Assembly (NCBI GenBank): GCA_938036405.1
Contig: CALHPT010000354.1
Location: 1-7,276, forward strand
DNA: 7,276 nucleotides
Direction: 5' to 3'
Source of the DNA: an uncultured Tannerella sp.
GTDB taxonomy: Bacteria > Bacteroidota > Bacteroidia > Bacteroidales > Tannerellaceae
A program made the position numbers and the translations under genes. A model generated the notes under the pieces. That model saw only the letters and a list, made by a program, of their open reading frames with translations, had not been told where the DNA came from and made no database searches. Positions 1 through 6,827 of the stretch are shown here, in pieces. Each line of letters starts with the position of its first letter. Position 1 is the stretch's first letter.

Positions 1-185
1 CGTCGCCGCCCGGTCGCCCCCCCAATGAATCACTACGGCAGCTCCTGTCCGGCAGCGGCCCCCGCCAGACACTCCGACAAGAGCCACTTCGTGTAAGTCG
101 CTCCCATTGGAATGTCCTACAAGAGCCACTTGGGGTAAGTCGCCTCCATTGGAATGTCCGACGGGAGCCACTTTCACGCGTACAC

Positions 186-217
186 CCCCGTTGAGCACCT
201 CAATGGGGCGTCTTTTT
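186..217 (+). terminator. Terminator-like hairpin, repeat junction 1
   Basis: A 10-bp stem (CCCCGTTGAG with CTCAATGGGG, one G-U pair) closes a 3-base CAC loop. TTTTT lies at 213-217, four bases beyond the stem base. It is the weakest of the four because the outer pairing seen at later junctions is absent. Confidence 0.4.
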
Positions 218-222
218 GCTCG

Positions 223-259
223 GACGCCCCCGTTGGACACTCCGACGGGGCGTCTTTTT
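223..259 (+). terminator. Terminator-like hairpin, repeat junction 2
   Basis: The arms at 223-237 and 241-254 pair over about 14 bp, with one bulged C and one G-U pair, around a CAC loop. TTTTT follows directly at 255-259. This is a textbook intrinsic terminator shape for + strand transcription, made by the end of one 42-bp unit and the start of the next. Confidence 0.6.
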
Positions 260-264
260 GCTCA

Positions 265-301
265 GACGCCCTCAAAATGGTTTCCAACGGGGCGTCTTTT
301 T
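265..301 (+). terminator. Terminator-like hairpin, repeat junction 3 (degenerate)
   Basis: GACGCCC (265-271) pairs with GGGCGTC (290-296), and TTTTT follows at 297-301. The inner part is diverged and pairs poorly, leaving a large loop, so this copy should be weaker than its neighbours. Confidence 0.4.
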
Positions 302-306
302 GCTCA

Positions 307-343
307 GACGCCCCCGTTGGACACTCCGACGAGGCGTCTTTTT
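307..343 (+). terminator. Terminator-like hairpin, repeat junction 4
   Basis: This has the same design as the 223-259 hairpin: arms 307-321 and 325-338 around a CAC loop, followed by TTTTT at 339-343. The downstream arm reads GAGGCGTC instead of GGGGCGTC, which costs one pair. It is the last good copy before the array decays. Confidence 0.55.
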
Positions 344-414
344 ACGTGAAAGCCCCCGCCGAGCATCTCAATGGGGGCGCCTCTCGCCAAGCGGCTCCCA
401 AAGCCACCTTCGGA

Positions 415-512
415 TGGCTGCTTTCGACCGTCCGGAGCGCCCCGCGGAACAATTTTCGGAGGCGCCGGCCATTTCGTGGCCCGTGATGGGGAATAGAAGA
501 TGGCGGACGGCG
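415..512. other. Intergenic stretch between repeat array and promoter
   Basis: I see no gene, RNA or clear repeat here. It is GC-rich and leads into the promoter element at 513. No convincing -33 box is visible about 20 bp upstream of that element. Confidence 0.5.
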
Positions 513-520
513 TACTTTTG
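513..520 (+). promoter_or_regulatory. Bacteroidota -7 promoter element (TAnnTTTG)
   Basis: TACTTTTG matches the Bacteroidota primary-sigma -7 consensus TAnnTTTG at every defined position. Transcription would begin at about 525-528. The ATG at 526 would then be nearly leaderless, while the ATG at 547 would have about 20 bases of leader, which supports the later start. No good TTG-type -33 box is seen. The 42-bp array ends about 100 bp upstream. Confidence 0.55.
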
Positions 521-546
521 CGCCCATGAATTTTAATACGGATAAG

Positions 547-2274
547 ATGAATAAGACGAGTTGGTTAGTGTGCGCTTTGATCTTGATTCAGAGCGGCGGA
601 ATGTTGCTGGCGCAGAAGGCGCCGAAGTGGGCCGAGCGGGCGCGGCGGTCGGTCTTTACGATTGAGGCCACGGACAAGAGTGGCAATGTCACGCGCGGCA
701 CGGGGTTTTTTGTGGGCGACCAGGGCGAGGCCGTCTCCAACTACACCTTATTTATAGGCGCCGAGCGCGCCACAGTGACCGATGCCGATGGCGGGCGCCT
801 GCCCGTGGTCTGTATCCTCGGCGCGGATGATCTCTACGACGTGATCCGGTTCAAGGTCAGCTCACAGAAGAAACTGCCCGGCCTGACCCCCGCCACGAGC
901 CAGCCCGCCGTCGGAGATCGGGCCTACCTCATCCCCGCCGCGTCGGCCAAGGGCACGGCGCCGACCGTGGGCGCCATCTCGGAGGTGACCCGCATCAAGG
1001 AGCAGTATGGCTACTACCGCGTCGAGATGCCCCTCACGCGCGATCAGGTCAGCGCGCCGCTGCTGAACGAGGGCGGCGAAGTCTTTGCCCTGGCGCAGGC
1101 CGACGCCTCGGGCAAGGGCAAGACGTACGGCATTGGCCTAGCTTACATCATGGATCTGCGGCCGGCGGCAACTGATGTCCTGAACAAAGTCTACTCCTCC
1201 ATCGGCATCCGGACGGCCTGGGCCAGCACGGCCGACGAGGCCCTCGTGGCCCTCATGCTCTACGCCGCCCAGCAGGATTCGCGCGCTTATCTCGCCACCT
1301 TGGACGACTTCATCGCCACCTTCCCCAGCTCCCCGGATGGATACCTCACGCGCGCTTCGCACTACGTCTACCAGCGGAAAAAGCTCTCCGACGTAGGCAC
1401 CGAGCAGCAGCTGCTCAGCCGTGCCGAGGCAGACCTCGAGGCCGCGCAAAAGCTCTTCGGTAACAACGTTGCCGAGGGCTATTACAACCGCGCCAAACTC
1501 ATCTACGGCGTCTCCGCCAGCGACTCCACCATCACGGCCGCCGGCTGGACGATGGACCGCGCCGCCGACTGGATCGCCCGGGCTATCGCCGCAGACGACC
1601 GCCCCCTCTACCGACAGCTCGAGGCCGACATCGCCTTCTTCCGCGGCGACTACCCCAAGGCGGCCGCCGATTACGCACTCGTCAACCAGGGCCCCGGCGC
1701 CTCGGCCTCTTCGTTTTACATGGCCGCCAAGACCGAGGAGCAGCTCGAGGCTCCCGACACCACTCGCATGTTTATCCTCATGGATAGCGCCATCACCCGC
1801 GCCACGGGTGTCAACCCGACCGACGCGGCTACGTACATCATGGACGCCGTCGATATGCGCATGCGCCGCGGCCAGTTCGCCGAAGCCGTAAAGCTGTACG
1901 ACCGCTACTATGCCCTCACGGGTGGCGAAGTCTTGCCCCGCTTCTACTACTATCGCGAGCAGGCTAAGTTCCGGGCGAACGACATGGACGGCGCCCTCTC
2001 CGACATCCGCCTCGCACTCGAGGGCGACCCCAACAACGCACTCTACCTGGCCGAAGAGGGTTCCATCTACCTCCGCAAGCAAGACTTCGCCAAGGCCCGA
2101 CAGAGCTTGGAGCGCTGCATCGCGCAGGCCCCCGACTTCTCGGCGGGTCACCGCCTGCTCGGGCTCTGCCTCGTCCGCAGCGGGAAGAAGGCCGAGGGCT
2201 GTCGGGCCTTTGAACGCGCCAAAGAGCTGGGCGATCCCGTGGTCGAACGTCTCATGAAGCAGCATTGCCAGTAA
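547..2274 (+). CDS. Exported trypsin-like pseudoprotease fused to TPR repeats
   Basis: The 575-residue protein begins with a signal peptide (about 1-23: short Lys-containing n-region, hydrophobic core, MLLAQ before the cut), so it is probably periplasmic. Residues about 27-215 resemble an HtrA/S1C serine-protease fold: GTGFFV, a V-S-N-Y-T-L-F-I-G-A segment where HtrA has its catalytic His, D98-V-I-R-F-K-V where HtrA has its Asp strand, and Q-V-S-A-P-L where HtrA has G-N-S-G-G-P-L. By eye the His is Thr67 and the Ser is Val168, so only the Asp remains and the domain is probably inactive. From about 350 to the end come TPR-like pairs, clearest at 464-563 (for example Y-L-R-K-Q-D-F-A-K-A-R). A scaffold or substrate-binding role in the envelope is inferred. 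An in-frame ATG at 526 would add seven residues; I prefer 547 because of the promoter position and the better signal peptide. It is monocistronic, with a terminator just downstream. Confidence 0.85.
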   Translation: MNKTSWLVCALILIQSGGMLLAQKAPKWAERARRSVFTIEATDKSGNVTRGTGFFVGDQGEAVSNYTLFIGAERATVTDADGGRLPVVCILGADDLYDVIRFKVSSQKKLPGLTPATSQPAVGDRAYLIPAASAKGTAPTVGAISEVTRIKEQYGYYRVEMPLTRDQVSAPLLNEGGEVFALAQADASGKGKTYGIGLAYIMDLRPAATDVLNKVYSSIGIRTAWASTADEALVALMLYAAQQDSRAYLATLDDFIATFPSSPDGYLTRASHYVYQRKKLSDVGTEQQLLSRAEADLEAAQKLFGNNVAEGYYNRAKLIYGVSASDSTITAAGWTMDRAADWIARAIAADDRPLYRQLEADIAFFRGDYPKAAADYALVNQGPGASASSFYMAAKTEEQLEAPDTTRMFILMDSAITRATGVNPTDAATYIMDAVDMRMRRGQFAEAVKLYDRYYALTGGEVLPRFYYYREQAKFRANDMDGALSDIRLALEGDPNNALYLAEEGSIYLRKQDFAKARQSLERCIAQAPDFSAGHRLLGLCLVRSGKKAEGCRAFERAKELGDPVVERLMKQHCQ

Positions 2275-2287
2275 CCATCGGCGGCTT

Positions 2288-2324
2288 CGATCGGTGGGTG
2301 CCCGCCCACCGATCGTCCGTTTTT
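2288..2324 (+). terminator. Strong intrinsic terminator after the pseudoprotease gene
   Basis: A perfect 11-bp stem (CGATCGGTGGG, 2288-2298, with 2305-2315) closes a 6-base loop. A T-rich run begins at 2320 (TTTTT, then more T runs to 2337). It starts 14 bases after the stop codon and separates this gene from the ligase 26 bases further on. Confidence 0.85.
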
Positions 2325-2349
2325 AGCTTTTCGTTTTTCGTGTCACACC

Positions 2350-3657
2350 ATGGATAGTGTAGCCTTTCAGTATCTCCCTCAGGCGGAGATCAAAGCCTAT
2401 CAAGAGCAGTGCCTCGTCGAGACACTGGCTTACGTCAATGAACGGTCGCCCTTCTACCGCCGCCGATTCGCCGAGGCTGGCATCGACGTCAGCAGCATCC
2501 GGCGCCTCGAAGACCTCGTGCGACTCCCCGTCACGACCAAGGAAGACCTCCAACGCCACAACGAGGATTTCCTCTGCGTCCCCCGCACCGAGATCCTCGA
2601 CTACGTCACCACCTCCGGCACCCTCGGCGAGCCGGTCACCTTCGCCGACACCCGCCGCGACCTCGACCGCCTTGCGCTCAGCGAATACCTCTCATACGAG
2701 ATCTGCGGCTGTCGCCCGGACGATGTCATCCAACTCATGGCCACCAACGACCGCTGCTTCATGGCCGGTCAAGCGTGCCTCCTGGGCAGCTTCCGCCTCG
2801 GGTCGGCCATCGTCCGCGTGGGCAACGGCATCCCCGAACTGCAATGGAACATGATCCGGCGCCTCCGCCCGACCGTCTGCGTGTGCGTCCCCTCCTTCAT
2901 CCTCAAGCTGATCGACTACGCCCGCGCTCAAGGCATCGATTACCGAAGCTGTAGCCTCCGCCGCGCCTTCTGTGTCGGCGAAACAGTCCGCACCGACACC
3001 CACGAGCTGAACCTACTCGGCCGCAAGATTCACGATCTCTGGCCCGAGCTATCGCTACACGTCAACTATGCCTCCACCGAGATGCAATCGTCCTTCATGG
3101 AGTGCGAACATCAATGCGGCTCGCACCACAAGCCCGACTTGACCATCGTGGAGTTCCTCGACGACGACAACCGCCCCGTCGGCCCCGACGAGCCAGGCGA
3201 GATTACCATCACCACGCTCGGCGTGGAAGGTATGCCGGTCGTCCGTTTCAAGACGGGCGACGTCTGCCGCCATTTCGAAGCGCCCTGCGCCTGCGGCCGT
3301 CACTCGTTACGTGTCGGCCCGATCATCGGTCGCAAAGGGCAGATGATCAAATTCAAGGGCACAGCGCTCTATCCGGCCGCCCTCTACGACATCCTCGACA
3401 ACGTGCCCGAAGTCACGAACTACATCGTCGAAGTCTACACCAACGCCATCGGCACGGACGGCATACGCATCCTGGTCGGTGCCGGTGAGTCTGCTGACGA
3501 AGGTTTCGAGAAGCGTCTCAAGGATCTCTTCCGGTCGAAAGTGCGTGTCGCGCCGGACATTGTCTTCGCGCCGGCCGAGCTGATCGCCCGCAAGCAGATG
3601 CCACCGACGAGCCGTAAGCTGATCAAGTTCTTTGACTATAGAGTGGGTAACGTATAG
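2350..3657 (+). CDS. PaaK-like phenylacetate-CoA ligase family protein
   Basis: This 435-residue protein has the normal length for the PaaK branch of adenylate-forming enzymes, which activate a carboxylic acid as the acyl-AMP and usually pass it to CoA or a carrier. Visible motifs: an N-terminal V-N-E-R-S-P-F-Y-R-R-R-F helix (29-40), P-loop T-T-S-G-T-L-G-E-P-V (87-96), N-Y-A-S-T-E-M (239-245), R-F-K-T-G-D (299-304), the hinge G-R-K-G-Q-M-I-K-F-K-G (327-337) and a C-terminal S-R-K-L-I-K-F segment that could supply the catalytic Lys. Cys252, Cys256, His259/260, Cys313 and Cys315 could form the metal site some PaaK relatives have. Glu sits at the P-loop position usually held by Lys or a polar residue. 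The substrate cannot be read from sequence; an aryl or fatty acid is likely. It lies tail to tail with the exporter operon and just after a terminator, so it needs its own promoter, which I could not place convincingly. Confidence 0.85.
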   Translation: MDSVAFQYLPQAEIKAYQEQCLVETLAYVNERSPFYRRRFAEAGIDVSSIRRLEDLVRLPVTTKEDLQRHNEDFLCVPRTEILDYVTTSGTLGEPVTFADTRRDLDRLALSEYLSYEICGCRPDDVIQLMATNDRCFMAGQACLLGSFRLGSAIVRVGNGIPELQWNMIRRLRPTVCVCVPSFILKLIDYARAQGIDYRSCSLRRAFCVGETVRTDTHELNLLGRKIHDLWPELSLHVNYASTEMQSSFMECEHQCGSHHKPDLTIVEFLDDDNRPVGPDEPGEITITTLGVEGMPVVRFKTGDVCRHFEAPCACGRHSLRVGPIIGRKGQMIKFKGTALYPAALYDILDNVPEVTNYIVEVYTNAIGTDGIRILVGAGESADEGFEKRLKDLFRSKVRVAPDIVFAPAELIARKQMPPTSRKLIKFFDYRVGNV

Positions 3658-3678
3658 TTATCCGTTGCTGGCAAAAGA

Positions 3679-3718
3679 GCGGGCTGCATCATCCGTCACA
3701 GATGGTGCAGCCTGCTTT
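3679..3718 (+). terminator. Hairpin terminator in the convergent gap
   Basis: A 15-bp uninterrupted stem (3679-3693 with 3701-3715, two G-U pairs) closes a 7-base loop, with short extra pairing to 3718 and a weak T-rich tail. The G-U pairs hold only in the + strand transcript; on the minus strand they become mismatches, so the element fits the ligase gene best. A TCTTTT run on the minus-strand side could let it also stop the exporter operon. Confidence 0.7.
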
Positions 3719-3778
3719 GTCATTATACCCGCCGATGCCGGTCGACCGTTTTGCCGGTTCACCGACAGCATCTCTCTG

Positions 3779-5068
3779 TTAGCTTTTCATTTTCCTTCTG
3801 ACGATTGCCACGCCGAGCATGATGGCGAAGAAAACGAGTGAGGCTGCGGCATAGGGGGCCACGTCCGACAGTCCGCCGCCCCGTACGAAGAGCGTGTTGA
3901 AGCCTTCCAATCCCCAGTTCAGGGGTGAGATGCGGGCGACAGTGCGCATAAGGGGTGGCATGACGAACGTGGGGATCCACACGCCGCCGATGGCCGCCAA
4001 GATGACGACGGACACGGCGCCGAAGATGCTCGCCTGTTGTGCCGTACGAGCCACACTGCCGATGGCCAAGCCGTAACCCACAGCCGACAGCGAGACGGCG
4101 ATGCACATCAGAGCGAGGGCAGCGTGGTCGTGGCCAAGGCGGAGGGGCGGTAGGCCGAGGTGGGGCATGAGGTAGAGGCCGGTGAGGAGAAGCAGGGCGA
4201 GCTGCAAGAGGCAGACGAGGAGGTGGACGAGCACCTTGCCCGTGAGGTAGAGGGCGTAGGGGCAAGGCATGGTCAGGAGGCGGGCGAAGCATCCTGTTTC
4301 GCGCTCGCGGATCATGTTCCCGGCCAGCGAGATGACGATGAAGAAGACGGCAAACATGCTCCAGGCCGGTACGTTGTGTTGCGTAGCGTTAGGCAGCAGG
4401 TCGGCGGTGGAGGAGGTGCGGGCGTAGGACTCGTGGACCGTGATCCAGCCCTCCGTCTCCATCTCTAAATCGATGGGCATGGGGATAAGGCGGTTGACGT
4501 GACGCGAGATTTCACCGAGCAGGAGCCGGTTCTGAACCGTGAGCATGTGTTCGCGGACGGCGCTGAGCAGCGTAGCCCGAAAAGACGGCTTTGCGGTCGG
4601 GTCGACCCAGAGACGGATCTCAAGCGGTTGAGCCGAGAGGGTGTCTGCCTCGGCTTCGCTTACGCTATCCTCCTCGCCACCGAAGGCTTGTGCGACGCCT
4701 CGCGCTACGCGTTGCCGCAGACGGTCGGTGGTGCCGGACGGGATGACGACGCCGATCAGGTAATCGCCCCGCGCTACAGATGTTTCCACAGCCTCGGCCG
4801 TCAGCGGTCGACCGTCGGGCGTCGTGGAGGTGATGTCGAAGAGATGGCTATCGGCTAGCTCGCGGCTGACGGTGTTGCCGAGCGAATCGGCGTCTTCGTT
4901 CAGCAAGAGGAGGGGGATGTGCTGTTCGTCGAGGGTGCGGAAGGTGCTGTCCTGCAAGCTGGCCATAAGGATCACGAGCGCCCACGGCATCAGGAACAGT
5001 AAGACGAGCCCCCACGGATCGCGTAGGAGCAGCAGCAGGTCTTTGCGGAATAATGCGGCGAGCTTCAT
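3779..5068 (-). CDS. ABC-2 type exporter permease
   Basis: This 429-residue membrane protein has the layout of the ABC2_membrane_3 family. It has a cytoplasmic start (M-K-L-A-A-L-F-R-K-D-L), a first membrane helix at about 20-37, a large extracytoplasmic domain (about 40-230), then five helices at about 235-252, 275-300, 315-339, 345-367 and 404-424. The R-E-R-E-T-G motif (254-259) after helix 2 is typical of the region that contacts the ATPase. It would form the channel half of an exporter with the ATPase encoded just upstream, whose stop overlaps this start in ATGA (5065-5068). It is the last gene of the operon. The cargo is unknown; the BtrH-like neighbour suggests a small acylated metabolite or lipid. 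Confidence 0.9.
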   Translation of the reverse strand: MKLAALFRKDLLLLLRDPWGLVLLFLMPWALVILMASLQDSTFRTLDEQHIPLLLLNEDADSLGNTVSRELADSHLFDITSTTPDGRPLTAEAVETSVARGDYLIGVVIPSGTTDRLRQRVARGVAQAFGGEEDSVSEAEADTLSAQPLEIRLWVDPTAKPSFRATLLSAVREHMLTVQNRLLLGEISRHVNRLIPMPIDLEMETEGWITVHESYARTSSTADLLPNATQHNVPAWSMFAVFFIVISLAGNMIRERETGCFARLLTMPCPYALYLTGKVLVHLLVCLLQLALLLLTGLYLMPHLGLPPLRLGHDHAALALMCIAVSLSAVGYGLAIGSVARTAQQASIFGAVSVVILAAIGGVWIPTFVMPPLMRTVARISPLNWGLEGFNTLFVRGGGLSDVAPYAAASLVFFAIMLGVAIVRRKMKS

Positions 5069-5808
5069 GCGCGTCCGGCCTCCTCCGTCCGGGCAATAAA
5101 GAGGGCTTCGAGCGAGGGCATGCGCGCCTCGGCAAGCAAGGCGTCGGGCGTGCCTTCACAGACGGTTGCGCCGCGGTTCATGAGGGCTACGCGGGTGCAG
5201 AGTCGCTCGGCTTCGACCATGTCGTGCGAGGTATAGATGATCGTCATGCCGTCGGTGTTGAGAGCGCGGAGGTGCGCGATGATCTCTTGCCGGGAATGTA
5301 CATCGACGCCCACGGTCGGCTCGTCAAGAAAGAGGATACGGGGGCGATGAAGCAGGGCGACGAGGAGGTTGAGCTTGCGTTTCATGCCGCCGGAGAGGTG
5401 TTCGATGCGTTTGTGCAGGTGGGCGCGGAGGTCGAGGCGGTCCGCGTCCGTGTCGATGCGTTCGCGGAGCGTGCGGGTGGGCAGGCCGTGCATGCGACCG
5501 AAGAAGTGAAGGTTCTCCGCGGCGGTGAGTTCGGGATAGAGGGCAATGTCTTGCGGCACGACGCCGATCAGCGGACGGATGCGGGCACGGTCGCGGCGTA
5601 TGTCGAGGCCGCAGAGATGCACCGTGCCGCCGTCGAACGGTAGAAGGCCGGCGAGGATCGAGAGCGTCGTCGTCTTGCCTGCGCCATTGGGGCCGAGTAG
5701 CCCGAAGAATTCGCCCTCGGAGACGTGCAGCGTGAGTCCGTCGACAGACGGTGCAGCGGCGCCACGATACGTCTTGCGGAGGTCGCGGATGTCGATGGCA
5801 GATGTCAT
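5065..5808 (-). CDS. ABC transporter ATP-binding protein
   Basis: This 247-residue nucleotide-binding domain has every motif intact: Walker A G-P-N-G-A-G-K-T (39-46), Q-loop Gln86, signature L-S-G-G-M (138-142), Walker B I-L-F-L-D-E-P (158-164) and switch His195. It belongs to the ABC-2/drug-exporter type (NatA/CcmA-like) and would power the permease encoded next. The start at 5808 is chosen because its ATG overlaps the stop of the upstream gene as ATGA and leads straight into I-D-I-R-D-L-R-K-T-Y, the normal first strand. The reading frame stays open another 51 codons upstream, but that stretch lies inside the BtrH-like gene and is Arg-rich shadow sequence. Confidence 0.93.
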   Translation of the reverse strand: MTSAIDIRDLRKTYRGAAAPSVDGLTLHVSEGEFFGLLGPNGAGKTTTLSILAGLLPFDGGTVHLCGLDIRRDRARIRPLIGVVPQDIALYPELTAAENLHFFGRMHGLPTRTLRERIDTDADRLDLRAHLHKRIEHLSGGMKRKLNLLVALLHRPRILFLDEPTVGVDVHSRQEIIAHLRALNTDGMTIIYTSHDMVEAERLCTRVALMNRGATVCEGTPDALLAEARMPSLEALFIARTEEAGRA

Positions 5809-6827
5809 TTGTGAGCCTTTACGACGCGTTCGAGATCCGTGAAGAGTGTGCGTTCCATGCCGCCGATAGCCTTCAGATCGGCGCCAAGCGTGCGGTAGTC
5901 GACGTCGGCCGACGAGCGGTTCTTGCAGACGCGCCCGGCGTCGGCGGCGAAGCGTCGCCATTGGTCGCCGATGTCGGTCAGGCGGGCGGATAGCTCATTG
6001 AGGGCGGGGATGCCGGTCACGTCGGCGGCCTCTTGCAGGAAGGCGGCGTAGAGGAAGCGGAAACCGGCGCCGCCTGTACCGATCTCCTCCATCATGCGGA
6101 TCAGTTGCGCCAAATGGAGCGCGGCGCGCTTCGGCCCGTACTGCTGCGGGAAGCGGGGGATTTGTCGGCCGAGATAGTCGAACGTGTTGATGCCCACCCA
6201 AGGCACCGGCCCGGGCTGGTGGATCATGCGGTTGCAGTTCGTGAGGATGGCGCGGCGCACGAGCGGCGGCAGGTCGGGCGTGTGCCGGGGCAGCGAGCGG
6301 ATGTAGTAGAGCTTGCCCATGGGCGGATAGGTGCCGCGGGCGAAGCGGGCGCGCATCATGTCGCGCGCCGAGAGTCGCACCTTCTCCATCGCGATCGGGT
6401 CGCTGACCAGATAGTCGTCGTCATCCTTGCCAAAGACGGCGATGTTGTGTGCATTGAAATGGAAACGGTATTCCGCAGGCATGTAGGGCAGGAAGTACAT
6501 GCCCACCACGGCGCCCGTGGGTGTGCCCTCAGCCAACAGTTGGTCGAGCTTGCGTTCGGCCCGCGAGCGGTTGAAGTAGATGTGTTGCCGCGTGCCGAAG
6601 CCGAGCAGACGCGTGGTGCGTGAGAAGATCATGCCGGGCAGGGGGCGGAACGACGTCACGGGGAAGCCCGCCAGGCGGACGAAGGGCAGATGGACGAAGT
6701 AGAGCGAGGCGGAGAGGCCGAAGACGAGCGGCTCAGAGTAGTCGTAGCCGTAGAAATGCAGCAGGTTGCGGGTGACGCCATTCTCACAGTGGGCGCTGGG
6801 GCGGTGGTCAAAAGCTATTTCAATCAT
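5805..6827 (-). CDS. BtrH-like acyltransferase (BtrH_N plus DUF4872-like C-terminus)
   Basis: This 340-residue protein carries the BtrH N-terminal signature near its start: H-C-E-N-G-V-T-R-N-L-L (13-23), then S-E-P-L-V-F-G-L-S (31-39). Cys14 is the expected nucleophile, with His123 or His127 (H-F-N-A-H-N) and Asp143 (V-S-D-P) as likely partners in a papain/C39-like fold. The C-terminal half (about 180-340, mostly helical, with G-I-N-T-F-D-Y-L-G at 212-220) fits the DUF4872 region often joined to it. In butirosin biosynthesis BtrH moves an acyl group from a carrier protein to an amine, so transfer from a carrier protein to an unknown acceptor is inferred here. It overlaps both neighbours by ATGA and lies between the HTH-like gene and the ABC pair, which points to maturation of a product just before export. 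Confidence 0.85.
   Translation of the reverse strand: MIEIAFDHRPSAHCENGVTRNLLHFYGYDYSEPLVFGLSASLYFVHLPFVRLAGFPVTSFRPLPGMIFSRTTRLLGFGTRQHIYFNRSRAERKLDQLLAEGTPTGAVVGMYFLPYMPAEYRFHFNAHNIAVFGKDDDDYLVSDPIAMEKVRLSARDMMRARFARGTYPPMGKLYYIRSLPRHTPDLPPLVRRAILTNCNRMIHQPGPVPWVGINTFDYLGRQIPRFPQQYGPKRAALHLAQLIRMMEEIGTGGAGFRFLYAAFLQEAADVTGIPALNELSARLTDIGDQWRRFAADAGRVCKNRSSADVDYRTLGADLKAIGGMERTLFTDLERVVKAHK

Larger units (their letters stand above)
37..372. repeat. Tandem array of 42-bp repeats with alternating hairpins
   Basis: Eight consecutive units of exactly 42 bp are visible, starting at 37, 79, 121, 163, 205, 247, 289 and 331. A degenerating unit follows at about 373-414, and a poor one may precede at 1-36. 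Units at 205 and 289 differ by a single base; units at 79 and 121 resemble each other and form a diverged subtype. No unit carries an indel. Each typical unit begins GGGGCGTCT, runs through a T-rich loop to AGACGCCCC, then has GTTGGA-CAC-TCCGAC. Two kinds of stem can form: GGGGCGTCT with AGACGCCCC inside a unit, or GACGCCCC of one unit with GGGGCGTC of the next. There are no spacers, so this is not a CRISPR. All three forward frames are partly open because 42 is a multiple of 3, but no convincing start exists. I infer a non-coding structured array upstream of the gene at 547. Confidence 0.85.

Noticed and set aside
37..372. CRISPR array
   Set aside because: Units are contiguous, with no unique spacers, and no cas gene is present.
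107..536. Three overlapping + strand open frames inside and after the repeat array, giving 14-residue repeat peptides
   Set aside because: A 42-bp period keeps any frame open once it is open in one unit. Two frames start only with TTG, units at 79 and 121 carry TAA in the third, and the changes between units preserve stems rather than residues.
1138..2265. 375-codon minus-strand open frame opposite the TPR region
   Set aside because: It is a GC-rich antisense shadow of a clear protein gene; its translation is low-complexity Gly/Val/Ala/Glu with no recognisable domain.
2324..2331. TAGCTTTT as a promoter -7 element for the ligase gene
   Set aside because: It misses the final G of TAnnTTTG, overlaps the terminator T tract, and has no -33 box at the right distance.
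3739..3748. 10-bp palindrome CGGTCGACCG in the convergent gap
   Set aside because: A single short palindrome without a T tract or second copy; it could be an operator or a chance occurrence.
3632..3841. 69-codon + strand open frame across the convergent gap
   Set aside because: It overlaps the ends of both flanking genes and the hairpin, and has no recognisable features.
5053..5643. 196-codon + strand open frame opposite the ABC ATPase, and a similar one at 6033-6623
   Set aside because: Antisense shadows of well-supported minus-strand genes, with no domain signature.
5809..5961. 51-codon N-terminal extension of the ABC ATPase
   Set aside because: It is Arg-rich, lies within the BtrH-like gene, and the ATGA-overlapping start at 5808 begins exactly where the domain should.
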